Shown: positions 22,658 through 35,900, numbered from the stretch's first letter. The stretch is 64,000 nucleotides of DNA from Linderina pennispora (GCF_002104995.1 NW_024468266.1:1-64000), one strand, 5' to 3'. Program-made: numbers and translations. Notes: a model not told the origin generated them from the sequence alone.

Positions 22658-22862
22658 TGGGCCATTCTGCTGGCCGAGGGAGGTAGGTAACCCAAGTTAT
22701 CCTCGTTCCATATAGCGTCAACATCGCCAATGACTAGACAAATTTCTGCTTGTATAAATTCTATTTACTAAAAACCGTGCTGAGTAGGCACACAACTGCA
22801 TGGATCAAGGACAGGATGGCCCGAAAGTGATAGTTGAGGCTAATTACATTGCGCCGTTCCCC

Positions 22863-25475
22863 CTAGTCGTCCTCGGAATACTCATCTTCTTCGTCCATGT
22901 CGAAGGGCCACCACTGTCGTCCGCACTTCTCAATTACCGCAATGCATCTCCTCCCCTTTGCTCCATTGCTAGGATAGCGCCATTGGGAATTCTGATGAGG
23001 CTCCATTCACAACCTGCAGTCTGGAAAATACCAATGCCTACATATAATTGCGAACCACACGTTAGGCATTGAATGCACAAATCTACAAATGTAGTGGACA
23101 GCCATTACGTCACGCATGTAATTACTATTCTGTGCTTACCTGCGTATTAGTGGGGTGAGCTTATAGCGCTGTAGCCGACTACCAGCGGGTTCCGGTATTC
23201 AATGGCACCCAGGAGTGGCGTGTCAAATCCTACATAGCAGACTGGGAGTTATAAGCAACAGCATAGCATGATATAAATTGTGGTCTATGGCCCTCCACGC
23301 CAGCTTACCTTTGACAGTAAACACGATCCCAAGCAAACGGTCATCAAAGAATGAGACTCCAGAAGCAATAATAGGAAAGCTCGATACAGTGCTGCCTTCA
23401 CGAACTTGCACAGCTAGTTCTATCGCTGCGGTTGACGACTGCTCGGCGATAGCAGAAAGGCACGATATCTGTAGGGTCCTTCCATCTCTCACAGTGCTTG
23501 CTAGGTACACCTCAGGCTGCTGGATGTGTGCTACTGCTGACCTTGTGCATATCCACCAACTGTTCGCCTTTGGATCCGTTTTCTGTGTACAAGGGAACGT
23601 GGTCCGCATCCCACTGAGAAACGTGGCTCAATGTTTTAGACGACCAACTCAGTGCCTCATCAATAAGACTGCGAATGGCATGGAGAGTCTCCTTGGCACG
23701 TTGGCGGAGCATACAAGCCAGCCTCTTCGTCAGGCACACCAGTACGCTGAAGAGCCTGTTTAAGGATATCCCTTGGAGTGGAAACACGAACTGAGAAATC
23801 GGCTTGGGCTCCGAGCTGATGGAGCTTCCTGCCCCTGTAGTAGCATGTTACGACCAAAACATCGATATAGACGTCAACTAACTCTCGAGTTTCGTGCTTG
23901 CGATCCATGAACACAATGTCGGATATCGAGGATTCTCTCACATACTCGCTTTGCGGTCGACGGAATGCGCTGCGAATGAATCTGAGCAGCAGCCTGTAAT
24001 CAACATGTGGGCGCACCGGTCGCGCACCCTCATCCTCGTTGCGCTGCTCGTCACGACTCCCAGATCTGCTGGATCCCCCATTCTGCCAGATGATATCCTC
24101 AATAGTTAATAATGCCCAGTCGACAAATTCCTGATTCTCCCGCTGCTCTTCACACACAGCGAGCATAAACTCGTCGACACGAGAATACAGCCAGGCGAGC
24201 ACAACGACCACCCTCTGCAGCTGACAACAGACACGCTGCTTCCCATCGCAGTCATCTGTATCAATTTCGGTGTTGACTATGCGCAGAAGGTTGGTGACTG
24301 CTAGCATAGTGCGTTCAATAGCCGGCAGTGCGTGCTGGTAAGCGAGTCTGGTGATATCTACCGCACCTAGGACGTCCTGCACTTTCCCAGCTTTTCAGAC
24401 GAGTTATCTTAAACTTGTTCAGCAGGAACTGCGACGATGAATCCGTGGCACGGCCAGTCACTGCAAGACGAGTTAGTTCAGCTTCAGGGCTGGTTACCTC
24501 CTCGATACCATGGTCTCGCAACACACTCTCAAAGCTATCGAGCAGCGTTTGGCGTGAAGACCCTTCATTCCGGGTCACACATTCCTTGGCAATCGATTCG
24601 ATAACATTCCCCAGGTGCAAGCAGAGACCTGACAGGTGCGCAGATGATGAGGCCAGCTCGCTCAGCAGAGGCGATGATACCGCCAGCAACGACGTGTCCA
24701 GGATAGACAGCTGGCTTTCGTGTCTGTCGTTGGAACTGGTCACAATAAACAGCTTTCTGGTGTCACTGCTGATACAAGCGCGCACCACTGTGCTGTCAAG
24801 GGTTGCTACCCTCTTTAGCGGCAGAGCAAATGTCCCGTAAAGACTCATCCAGACTGTGCCGTGGCTCGTTACAGCAATCATAGCTGTCAGGTCCTCTGAA
24901 GTCGACGGGTTGATGTGCCCAGGGCCGTCTTCGCCTTTTCTCAGCGGAGCCAGCCTTGGCAATGAAAGCTGCATATCCATAGTCTGGTTAGGCATATGGC
25001 TATTGGATTCAGAGCTCATGCATTTGACCCACTGCAAGCTCACAACACGTTCATCGTCGTCGAGATTGATCTTCGCCTCGTGTATGATTTCGCCATGTGC
25101 CGGCTCGCGCTGTACCACTCGACCATCGGCATAGACAACTGCGATGTATCTGCCTGCAGGGTGCCATGCCAATGCGCTGACAAGATCAGGGTCTGTAGCC
25201 GATTTCTTGGCATCTGGGGCAGCATGTCGTGGGAGGTGATCCTGTGGGAGCCGACGCCATACCGTCTGCCCACCGCTTAGCCGCACTAGACGTAATGCAT
25301 GGCCCTCCGGGATAGCAAGAACATCAAGTGTAGGGCACCACTGTGGCGAAGCTGAGACTGCATGTTTGAGTATGTTATCAGACCGCAGACAAAGCGTATT
25401 TTTATCCGAGAGTGACTGGAATCCGTTTGTGCTATATGGTTCTCCAGATGGAGATAGCAGCAATAATGGTGCCAT
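22863..25475 (-). CDS. Anaphase-promoting complex subunit 4 (APC4), multi-exon with indels
   Basis: Scaffold subunit of the APC/C ubiquitin ligase. ATG at 25475 starts the N-terminal WD40 domain (NTLCLRSDN, then SPQWCPTLDVLAIPEG, QTVWRRLPQDH, SALAWHPAGRYIAVVYADG). The helical APC4-long domain follows (LGAVDITRLAYQHALPAIER, DYRLLLRFIRSAFRR). A C-terminal WD part ends in the family-typical NGAKGRR segment and an acidic tail, WPFDMDEEDEYSEDD, stop TAG at 22865-22863. Introns: 23308-23230 (GTAAGC...TAG) and one between about 23136 and 23025 (ends CTGCAG). Frame changes occur near 24370, 23740, 23560, 23150, 22972. The gene start is 111 nt downstream of the Sen15 stop. Confidence 0.82.
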
Positions 25476-25586
25476 GGCAATAATGAAAGAGAGATAAGTG
25501 CGTGAAAGAGGTTACAAGGCTGTGGTTCTGGTTGTTGGTGAATATGTTTTATGAAATACTTCTGGTTTAAATAGGAAAGGCTGCAC

Positions 25587-26107
25587 TTATGGTGAAGGTG
25601 AGTCTTCAGGCTCCGTCGGTAAAACCAGCCCCTCGCTGATTTTGTAGTAGACGATAGTCGAATCGTTGTCGATAATAGCAAGATGAACACTATATAGCCA
25701 TGGTGAAGTTAGGACTAGTTATATGTGTGTCTACCATGAGAGTTTAAGTATGCTGTCTATATTTCTACTAACCTTTCTAGACTTTCTGGCGCAACGCATG
25801 TCTGACAATCTCGAAGGATATCGCCTAGAAGCTTAATCGAAATGTCTTCTGCTGCTGATACCGGGACAAAAATATGCATTTTTTGCTTATTTGTGGGTGC
25901 GGCAGATGTAAGTACTGGTAGCTGTGTATTCTCTAGCACTTCCATCTTGACGCTGTCATGTCGCTGTTCTAGTTGCATTTTTCTCGATTAGTCAATACCC
26001 TCTGGCTGCACATGTGTGAAGTTGAACTCTGGAAAGCTCTTACCGTATTTGACGTTCATGTATGCCTGAAACAGTATTCGAGCACGACGCGGGAACTGCC
26101 CACACAT
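25587..26107 (-). CDS. tRNA-splicing endonuclease subunit Sen15, three short exons
   Basis: Structural subunit of the tRNA intron endonuclease. I assembled it from splice signals: exon 1 26107-26044 (MCGQFPRRARILFQAYMNVK), intron 26043-25969 (75 nt, GTAAGA, TTGACTAAT branch site, TAG), exon 2 25968-25773 (MHIFVPVSAAEDISIKLLGD), intron 25772-25690 (83 nt, GTTAGT...TAG), exon 3 25689-25587. The exons total 363 nt (120 residues). Exon 3 carries the family signature VHLAIIDNDSTIVYYKISEG and LVLPTEP before the stop. Both junctions keep frame. A slightly longer N-terminus is possible through an in-frame region at about 26143 that is blocked by one TAG and could be an indel. Confidence 0.8.
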
Positions 26108-26417
26108 TGATGCAGCCTCCTTGAACTACTGTTGCATGTCCATTTTAGTCGTCCATCTCATCAAATACACATTATGCACTAATATATCTTGCCTTTGGAT
26201 GGGAGTTCATTGTGAAGTGCAGTACATGTTCAAGACACACAGCGCTTTTATTGAGTCCTGTTCTAGGATCTCATGAGCACCATATAAATCTGACAGATAT
26301 TATGGCACACGCGCCTAGGCACAGGAAATAAACTTATGTTAGGATGAGTGTAACCCGAGGGTGAGTAGTCAGGGGTATTTATACAAAATATGCTAAGCTG
26401 GGATATCGGGCAATGTA
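26108..26417. other. Intergenic between Sen15 and USP7-like genes
   Basis: No gene seen. AT-rich; should contain the Sen15 promoter and the USP7-like 3' end. Confidence 0.4.
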
Positions 26418-29185
26418 TTAGAAGATCGAGCCTTCAGCTCTATCGTTCAGATCCAGCCCCAACTCCTTTGCCCTTCGTGCATAGAACCCAAGGGCAGATC
26501 TCTCGGGAATCTGACCAGGTCCGCTGGTGTTTGATTTTAGCTCGAAGCAAAGTACATCGCCGACTAGTATCTGCGAAAACATGAACGTGCGCTCCGGATC
26601 CAGCCTATTGACCTTGCCTGGGCCCACCTCCTCATATACCACAAACGAAGCTCCTAAATCAACTTTGGCCATCTTTCGCACTATCGAGAAGACTGACTTG
26701 ACCTTCTTCTCCAGATCCACATAGAGCAATCCAAGCCCAACAATGCGGTCCAGCTGGCGGTTGTAGAATTTGATGCAGATAGCACAGAGATCCGCGGGCT
26801 CGGTGAAGGAAAGAAACGCGCGCGGAGTGCGGATTTCGCCGACTTCACAGTAAAAGCGCGCCAAATGGGGATCCCGCGAGTACATGTCAACCACTTCGCC
26901 TAGGGTCTTTTCTGTGCGCGACTCGATTGTATGGTTGCAGCGGATTGTGCCGTTGGGCCGCTGCACCAGGAACCAGAGACGCATGGATGCCTTGTTTACA
27001 TGCATGCACATTGCATAAAGCTGGCGCAGCTCGCTCAGCAGGTAGTTGGGCGGCAGCTCCATTTCCAAGGGCTGTTTGGCTGGCGGTGAGGGCGGGCAGT
27101 CAAAGTTGTAGAGATCGAAGCCCTGGTGAGTCTGGAAGTGGGCACGGCCGACAATGCGCACGGATATCATCTGCGGCTTTTGCTGCTCTTCGGCTACTGG
27201 GTCGGTCAGAACTCCCGAGTCCATCGTCTCCTCTGCCTTTGCCTCAGGACCACTAGAGCTGGTTTGCGATACAACGGTTGCAAGACTCTGGGTATCTGTT
27301 GCTGACACTTCACTCAGTGGGCGATCGTTCAGCTGCAGCTTCGCAAGCGGTATGTTGTCGTCTGCATCACCCAGCGATGTCATAAGGGTAGACCGTGCTC
27401 TGAGCGCCTGGTTGAGTCGCCACGATTCATTGGAGTTGATAACAATATCGCGAAGGTCGTCGCGAATATACATCAGCATACAGACCCTGTCAGCCTTGTT
27501 GAATGGGACCAGCGGTTCTCCTCGTGCAATCGGCACAGGATCAGGCTCGTGATCAAGGGAGAGCACATCGTACTTGCGGATCGGCACCACTGTGTGCTCG
27601 CCAACCCAGAGCCACTTTCCTGGCGGGCCAGCAGCGATGTTGGAGACAAATACTGGCCTTCCTGCACCACGTACTGTGTAGTAGTATACGGCGTACAGCG
27701 AGTATGTCCACGTCTTTCGGGCCCCAGCGTCATTGGGCATAAACTCGCTGAGGTCTATTGTTTCTGGATATTCGAATCTGTTTGGGTTGCCAACCACCTT
27801 CCTTTTGACGTGGTCCAGCTTGAATCTGTTCAAGTGGATGTGCAAGACCGGTGGAAAGCTTTCAAAGCAGATGCTCTGCAATGCGTTGACCCGTTCGCCA
27901 GGCTGGAGACCCGGAATGTCCTCTGGCCGCATCTGCTTTGTCTTGCAGTACTCGTCCAACGCGCTGCTCAGGCTCCCGCCGTCCCCGATCTGCAGCGCAA
28001 GATCAAAGTACTCGTCTACTCTGGTCTCTGAAAACGGGATATCGGGGTACGCAACAGTCCGGCGTATCTGACCAGAAAATAAGCGGCGAGCCATGCCCTC
28101 GGCAACAGTGTCCAGGGTGGCATCAGCGATTTCTCGGCGTACCGCACCACAAAGCTCACGGGTGTGCGTGGCGGGTACTGCGCCAATGCTGTTGCTCCTC
28201 AACACCTCGACCAAGATTTGGTGGCTGATCGGCTTCCCATCGCCAACCTCAAGTGCCTGGAATATCTCCTGTGCCGCGCGCACTATCGACGATTTTGCGT
28301 CCTTGTCGAATGTTGGAACCGCATAGATGTCATTGCGGAGCATTCGCATGTGGTAGTACGTCTGGAGCAGAGAGTTCAGGAACGGGTAGTCTGCAGTACC
28401 CGTAGATCCAACTGGATCGGCCGACGGGTAGACATCGGCTTTATCTACATCTTCCCAAAGCGTACCGGCTTCATCCTCGATTACGCGCACATACGCGCTG
28501 ATCCGCACGCAGTTGTTTTCAATGATCGGCCGGCCGTGCTGGTGCTGGGCTGTGTGCAGGCGATTCTGGTTGGCAAACTCGGTCTGGCCCATTTGGATCT
28601 GCTGTGGCGTAAAGCGGACCTCAAAAGCCTGCTTTTGGTTGTACAATGGGTCTGTGAAATTCGACATGACGAGGCTGAAATACGCACACAGATGGGGGAC
28701 AGAGCCGTCGGTCTCAGTGGGCATGCACATGAGGTACAGAGAGACATGACTACCAGCGTGGCCGTCGTTCCTGTGGACAGTTATCTGAAACTCCTGGCCC
28801 GCAGCCATAAAGGTTGGACTGCACGCGGCACTGGGAAGGCCAGTCCAGTTGTCGACTTCCCAGTGATACACGCTATGGCCCTCTTCGACATATCCTTTGT
28901 ATAACGGCACATACTCATCCAGCAGCCTGCGGTCTACAGAGGGTGTAGCTGCATGTATCTTTGAATACGTTTCCCATGGTCTAAGCAATAGTGCGGTGCC
29001 TGCAGTCACGTACCTTCAGCCGAAGAAAACCGCTTGCGTACTAGTGGCTGGGTTCCCTGCTGTCTCTGGCTAGCAACTGGGGGTGGCACGTATGTGTTTT
29101 GCGACGACGCTGGGGCCGGCGCCGATGAATACAACCCCTCGTACTGCGGGGGAGGACCAAGGTCACCATGGTAAATATGAGACAT
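26418..29185 (-). CDS. USP7/Ubp15-architecture protein lacking deubiquitinase catalytic residues
   Basis: Homologue of USP7 (HAUSP)/yeast Ubp15. From Met at 29185 a Pro/Gln-rich start (MSHIYHGDLGPPPQ) leads, across a one-base or 33-nt discontinuity near 29000, into an 863-codon open frame. Domains in order: MATH/TRAF-like (SVYHWEVDNWTGLP, about residues 45-175 of the long frame), USP fold (200-510; SLLQTYYHMRMLR, SFPPVLHIHLNRFKLDH, NRFEYPETIDLSEF) and ubiquitin-like/ICP0-binding region (560-860; VVYEEVGPGKVNRL). The Cys box reads GTADYPFLNSLLQ where active enzymes have GATCYMNSLLQ. The His box reads GAGRPVFVS where they have GGHYVVY, and the following Asp is also absent. It ends before the C-terminal UBL4-5 and activation tail of USP7. 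Inferred to be a non-catalytic binding protein. Confidence 0.88.
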
Positions 29186-30549
29186 AGGTGAAAAATATGA
29201 ATTCGAAATGAGGGCAATGGCGGAAGAAAACTGCAGTTCCGCCCTTGCCCACCCAACGGCTGCTATTTATAATAACCCTGTGATTAGCTCATGGGACGCG
29301 GGTGTGCGTGCCAATATTTCTCTCAGCCTGACGCCAAGTCCAGTGCTGAGTGATCAAAATGTTGACGGATTGCCCACTGTTCCGTTCTTTTCTTTAACCA
29401 AGACTACGCATGACATCATACCACGACCGCTGGCTGGGCTAGTAATCTGATAATCAATCTGTATATCTTAATACTATTTCTTAGGCGACTGAGTCTTCGA
29501 TACCTACCATTTCTACCAGACTTATGGCGCTCGCGATGCGAGCTCGGCTAGTCAGTATGGTTTAGACAGTCGATAATGTGGCAAGGAGGCTGCTACGGGG
29601 CTTCATCGCCTGAGGCCGATATACTATATATGTAAGATGCTAGTGGCACTGAATGTCGCCATTGCGATTTCGGCTGGATTCTTTGTGTGGTTCCAAATCC
29701 TCATGGTTCTAAGAACCCATGGATCAAGACTCCTAGGCCACAATGGCCAGCCATATTATTCCAGGACGGGCCGGCGCCACTACTTAGACCGGACACCCGC
29801 CTTTTTCACCTGGTGATTCCTCACTCCTTCTTCCATATAGCATATTTCATACGTTCCAATATACGTCGTGGAAAGGTGCTTGGAGAGTAAACATATTCCA
29901 GACAGTTGCAGGAGCCTATCTATCCAAGTGTATCGCACCTGAGATACAGCACATACTAATCGAGTCATACATCGCTTCGGAACTTCTGACACTTCGCATC
30001 ATTTGCTCTCCTAGAAGCACAGCTGCAAAAGTTGAAAACCAGCAACCCTTGAAGGCCAATAGCCATAGTTACTTTCAGGTGGTTAGGATAATTGAACTAG
30101 ATTAAATATGGCATTGAGATATTTGTTATGTGCCGGCTGAGGTGGGCATCGCTGCCGAGATATGGCCAATGACTGAGATCGATAGTCGCTCTTTTTTCTT
30201 TTCCTTTTTCTCTGTTTTCACATATCTTCATATCTCCAAAAACCACATAATGGCAAATCCCCAACCACACCGGTATCAACTAATATCAATACTCACCTAC
30301 CATGTTGTTATTTGCGACAATACAGTGAGTATATTTGAGTGTGGTGATGTATGAGAGCATCTGGTACATTGGGCATCGCCAATGCATAATCTGGAATAAT
30401 TAGAGCAACAGATCATCCAGTAAATCAGGATGTGTGATTACAAAACTTGGTATTCTCCAACTTTTTTTTTTTCCAGCTCAACAACCTCTTCAATCCCTTT
30501 CAGGCGACTCTCTCTACTTTTCTACTTGCACATTCACTATTGTTTTAAA
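29186..30549. other. Divergent intergenic region (1.36 kb)
   Basis: Separates the divergently transcribed USP7-like and Enp2 genes. AT-rich; no gene, tRNA or repeat recognised. A T13 pyrimidine tract ending in CCAG lies near 30463-30478 before the Enp2 leader. Confidence 0.45.
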
Positions 30550-32359
30550 ATGGTCCTCCCGGCGACGAGCACAAACAACGTCAAAGTATACACGGTCTCG
30601 GGCAGCAACCTTTCGCGGAAGATCCCCGAGTGGTTGGCGCGGCGCAAGCGGCGTGAGCTGCAAAAGGACATCGAGTGGACGACACGGATCGAGCTGATCC
30701 AGGATTTTGGGTTTCCCGAGGCCTCGATGCGCATAAAAACGACCAAAGACGGTGAATTCTGTATGGCGACGGGCGTGTACAAACCACAGATCCGCGTGTA
30801 CGAGTTTGCGCACATGTCAATGAAGTTTGACCGGCACACGGACAACGAGAACATTAACTTTCTGCTGCTCGGCGACGACTGGACAAAATCAGTGCACCTT
30901 CCAGAGCGACAGGTGTCTGGAGTTCCATAACGAAGGGCAAATGCTGCACCGGGTACGGATTCCCAAGTTTGGCCGTGACCTGGCCTACCACTCGCCGTCG
31001 TGCGATGTGCTTGTGGGGGGCGCGTCAAGCGAGGTGTACAGAGTGAATGTCGACCAGGGAAGGTTCCTGAATCCATTCCAGACGCAGAGCTCGTCAGGCA
31101 TCAATGTGGTCAGGGTGAACCCAGCGCACCAGCTGTTTGGGTTCGGCACACAGGACGGGTCGGTCGAGTTCTGGGACCCGCGCGCGCGCAACCGCATTGG
31201 TGTGCTGGAGCCAACGATCGCGAACGTGATCCAGCCAATTGATGGGACGCGCAGCGGCGTCGAGATCTCGGCGCTCGAGTTCCGCGACGACGGGCTGGGC
31301 GCGGCAGTGGGCACCTCGTCTGGCCACGTCCTTCTCTACGACCTGCGGCAGACGCGGCCGTGGCAGATCAAGGACCAGCAGTATGGGTTGCCAATCAAGA
31401 CGCTGAAATGGCTAGAGCCGGTTAGGAACACGTACAGTGGCGAGTCGGCAGATACGGAGGGGGCGAAAGATCCTGAGCGCCGACTCCAAGATCATCAAGC
31501 TGTGGTCGGTGGAGTCGGGCAAGCCGTTTACGTCGATTGAGCCGCCAAACGACATCAACGATGTGTGTGTTGTGCCCAACAGCGGGCTGATGTTTGTGGC
31601 CAACGAGGGCATGGAGATCCAGAGCTACTTTGTGCCGCAGTTGGGCCCGGCCCCGCGCTGGGCGCACTTCCTTGAGAACCTGACTGAGGAGATGGAGGAG
31701 ACGCCGCAAAAGACCGTCTACGATGACTACAAGTTTGTTGTGCGCAAGGAGCTCGATGCCCTGGGCCTGTCGCATCTTGTCGGCACGCCTGTGCTGAAGC
31801 CGTACATGCACGGGTTCTTTGTTGATCTCAGGCTCTACGAGCGTGCCAAGGCCATTGCCAATCCGTTCGCGTACGAGGAGTACCGGCTGCGTCGCGTCCA
31901 GGAGAAGCTGGCCGAGGCCCGCTCCAGCCGCATCCGCGCCACCACGAAGCTCCCCAAGGTCAACCGTGCCCTTGCTCAGCGTCTGCTGCAGCTACAGAAG
32001 GCAGAAAAGTCCAAGCGCCAGGAAGAGGACGCTGAGGACGAGGACAGGACGAGGATGAGGAGGTGTCGCGTGGAGGTAGCAAGCAGCGCAAGAGGGCCAA
32101 GGCCAAGGCTGCTTCCGCCAGCGCTGTTCTCGAAGACAGCCGGTTCACGGACATGTTTGCCAACCCCGACTTCGAGGTTGACGAGGACGAAGAAGAGTTC
32201 AAGCAGCTGCACTCGCGGCTGCCCAAGAAGGCCCGCAAAAGCCAAGCAGCAGCCGTTGCTGATGACTCGAGCGACGACGACAAGGCGGTGGAGATCCGCC
32301 AGGGCGCCATGTCGCACAGTATAGACGACGAAAACTCGGACGACGAGTTTTACCAGTGA
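30550..32359 (+). CDS. Nucleolar protein Enp2/NOL10 (WD40, ribosome biogenesis)
   Basis: Nucleolar protein required for 18S rRNA processing. ATG at 30550 opens the family start TSTNNVKVYTVSGSNLSRKIPEW. WD40 region: KTTKDGEFCMATGVYKPQIRVYE, CLEFHNEGQMLHRVRIPKFGRD, GTQDGSVEFWDPR, DSKIIKLWSVESGKPF. The NUC153 segment follows (EDSRFTDMFANPDFEVDEDEEEF) with a Lys-rich, acidic C-terminus ending DDENSDDEFYQ. Frame changes occur near 30900, 31460 and 32045, each flanked by continuous similarity; the third is in a GAGGACGAGGACAGGACGAGG purine run. About 600 residues, typical of the family. Confidence 0.9.
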
Positions 32360-32965
32360 CGACGCGGCCCGTTTCCTTTAGAATACAGTTCCTTCCATTG
32401 CAATCAAGAACGCATGCAGAAGCCGAAACGGCAGTATCATAGCTGCCAAGTCTGAGCTCTGCAAAGGCTGTCTGAGCATTCCTCTTTTTGGCCCAAACAA
32501 ATAGAGCAGGCAGAGTGCACCGTTTAATGGCCTCTCCTCTGCTTTGATCCGTCCAAGTCTGCATGGGACGAAAAAAGTGGAGCAGTAGGTTGAAAACATC
32601 CATGCCGTGTCGCCCCGTCAGAACAGCCGGTCATGCTGAGCTGGCTTGCCTGCAGATCTCGCTGCCGCTTGTTTTCCTCCTGGGGCTGTATACAAAAATG
32701 TGCTGCTACGCCTTTTCTCTTCCCCGAATATTTTCCTAGTTGCACACGCTCCCATTTTTCTCCCTCTTCTTCGCTCCGGGCTTGACACTTTTGAATTTAT
32801 ATTTTTGCTCACTATTTCTTGTTGCATTTCGCCTCAGCCTACTCCTCCTGCCTGCGCTCCCGTGCTAGAGCGTTTGAGCCAGCTCCTACCACACGAACGC
32901 ACAGCCCAAACCACGTATACATAGATCGTAGCGACGAATATCCTGGGTCCGCGTGCATATAAGCG
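32360..32965. other. Intergenic: promoter of the HECT ligase gene
   Basis: No gene seen. The last 200 bases are pyrimidine-rich and resemble a leader. Confidence 0.4.
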
Positions 32966-35900
32966 ATGGTGACGCACTTCCTGTCGCCCCTACGGACACT
33001 CAAAAAGAAAGCCCGTGGGCGACTACACGGCAACAACAATAGCTGGAGCGACTTCGAAGACGATGACGATGACGACTCCATTGTCAACGCGTCAACAAAA
33101 ATACCCACAAAGTCGGACAAGGCAAGTGTAGACTCCAATACTGGCTGGTGCGGAGAGTCATGCCTTTTTTGTGTTGTGGTCCGGCCCACACTATGTATAC
33201 TTGCCCGAAAGGTTTTCGACAACTGACCGCATTCCGGGCCATTCTCCTCTGGGTACTTTATCCATATGTAGGTTACGGAAATATGCATATGCTGCGGGAG
33301 GTAAGGTGGAGCATGGGCTCAGAGCACTCTTTGTGAGTAAAGCGCATTCAATGGATTGACTCCTAAGTTCCTTTATGTAGCAAGACAACCATTCCGCCGA
33401 CAGTAACGTGCTACAAATGCTCGGCTTGCGAAACAGTCAACGACCTGCATCCAATGGAGCGTATAGAAAAGATCATGGAGAACGGGCAGCTCAAGACGAA
33501 GCCACGGATAGCCCCGCCACCATTGACCCTGGATCGCCTCAAGGCTGGCGTCTTCGCGTTCAAGAAGCACCCGGAGAAGCAGAATCTTCTCGAGGCAATG
33601 ATCAGAGAGTCTTTTGGCAACTGGGACGTCCTCAATGTGTCGTTTCCGAATGGCAGTGAGGTGACAAGCGACGACCCCGGCATTTCGCTTGTCGAGGTGC
33701 GCACAGCATACAAAATTATTCTGGGACTGGTAAGTTGCAGGCTGATTGGGGATATCACTGGTCTTTGGGGAGCAAATGACGTTCTAAAAATACAAGAGCC
33801 CGCTGTTGTGTAGCCGCCGCCCTTTATTCGGGCATTGATGACGGGAACGGAGCAGATTCTACACAGACCAGGACGGTAAGTAGACGGACCGTGGCACAGA
33901 AAGCTGCTTCCTGGCATCTAGATCGACACAAATTGCACATCTGCGGTACCAGACAGCCACCCCCACCTTTTCGCAGGCATGCTCTGCGGAATTCCTCCTT
34001 GTCGATTATTTTTGGACACCCAGCACTAACACCGAAGGATGTGCTACTAGGCGGCTCGAGACGAAGGATGACATCCGGTTCCTGCTCATTATTGTTGAGG
34101 TAAGAGGCTATTTCTGTGCACAGCCGGCCCATCTCATTCAACGGCGCTTGATCTACGCTTGACATTGCGAGTTGCTGGCGATTCTCAATCTAAAAATACC
34201 TACACTATCCCGCGCACAACGTAGAATCCGCTGCTTCTACAGCAGAATTTCCCGCAAGAGTCGGCATACCACCACCACATTGCCAAAAGCATCATTGGAT
34301 TGCTGGCCAACCTGCCAAACTCTGTCCACTACACCCTGGTTCTGTGGCTCACCCAGCACAGCACCTCATCGCTGAGCCGCAAAGTCGCCCTGGTCAACCA
34401 ATTCCTCTCGTTCCGACTCGAAAAGTATGACCGCGCGCGCAAGCGCAGCCAGGCGACGCAGCGGCCCGTGCCATTGACATCGTACTCGTCGCAGTCCAAC
34501 CAGACAGAATTGCCAGCGTTCCAGCAGCGTGGCAGGAGCATTACGTATGCGCCTTCCATTGCTGCTGGCAGTCGCCAGGCGCTGCAGAAGCGTTCTGGCG
34601 ACAAGAGCCGCAACAGAGCGCACACGCACTCGCCAGGGGTCCAGAGCCCGCGCGATGAAAGCCCATCGGACGGGTCCGCGACGCCCGGCGGCAGCGGCGC
34701 GAGTACGCCTCGCAGCATGATGAGCGATATTGAAAACGACCCCCGCGTGATCAACGGGATTGGCGGGAGTCTGGCTGCCCGGCGAGCCCTAAAGCCCAGC
34801 AACACTGGGGCTCAGCGGGCAGGCACAGTGGGCGCCGAGTCATCGCGCACCTGGAAGCGACAGCCATTGAACTCGGTGCAGTTCGCCGACTCTGATATGC
34901 AATCGGACTTTGATACCTCTGAATCGGCTGATATTGCAACATTTGGTGGTGCGCAGGACTCGGCAAGCAGCGTTGGGCTGGGCATCTCGGGACCGCGCGT
35001 GCGGGCACCCGAGTTCCCGTCGCTCAGCAGCACCCCGCCCGATGCGTCGCCGAGATCAGCAGTTGAAAGCATGCGTCAGCGACTAGCACACATGGACACG
35101 CCGAGCCCGTTGCGCGTGCCCGAGCAGGTCAAGTTTGAGCCCAACGACCGGATTGCCAACAAACGGCGCAGCCGCACCGTTGGCGCCTACGACATGGATG
35201 CTCGACCAACCATCGCCAGTCTGTCTGCAAACCCGTCAGCAGTCCTGCCTGCGCCCTGGCGCCTGGGCAAAACCGAGTCACCCGGATCTCCAAGCTCGCC
35301 GACGCACAGTGACTTGACACCACCGCCTATGGCCCATGCTCGCGACACCCAGTCTAGCGGTATCGAGGATATGACCAGTGGATCAGACACGAATTCCAGG
35401 TACAGCCAGTACGTACCGCTCAAATCGGGCGGACCTAACAAGAAGGAGCCACTGGCGCCTGGATCGCCGATACCGCTGGGCGGAAGGGCAATAAACAGGC
35501 TCAGGCAGCAGACCGAATCCATGTATGAGTCGATGATGACTACGTTCATTCCCATGCGCCGAACTGCACCTGAGCCTAAGCCGACCACACAGACGGCCCC
35601 TGCATCGCGCATGGTGTTCCCGTCACCTGAGCCCAAGCCTCCAACCAGCCCGTTCCGGTCCATGCGCGGACCATCCGCGGCATCCCGCCCACGCACCGTC
35701 AGCATGTGCATTGAGGGGTTTCAGGCCACGAGTGGCAGGCCTGATGCTACGGGCGATGCCCATGGATTTGCAGACTAGCGAGGAGCCGTCGGTGCGCCCC
35801 GCCCGCGACTCGCTGTTTGGCGTGCTTGACGGGACCGCTGAACCTGGCAGTCCGTCAGGCAGCGTCATGGCGCGCAGCTCGCTCACCCGCACACGATCGA

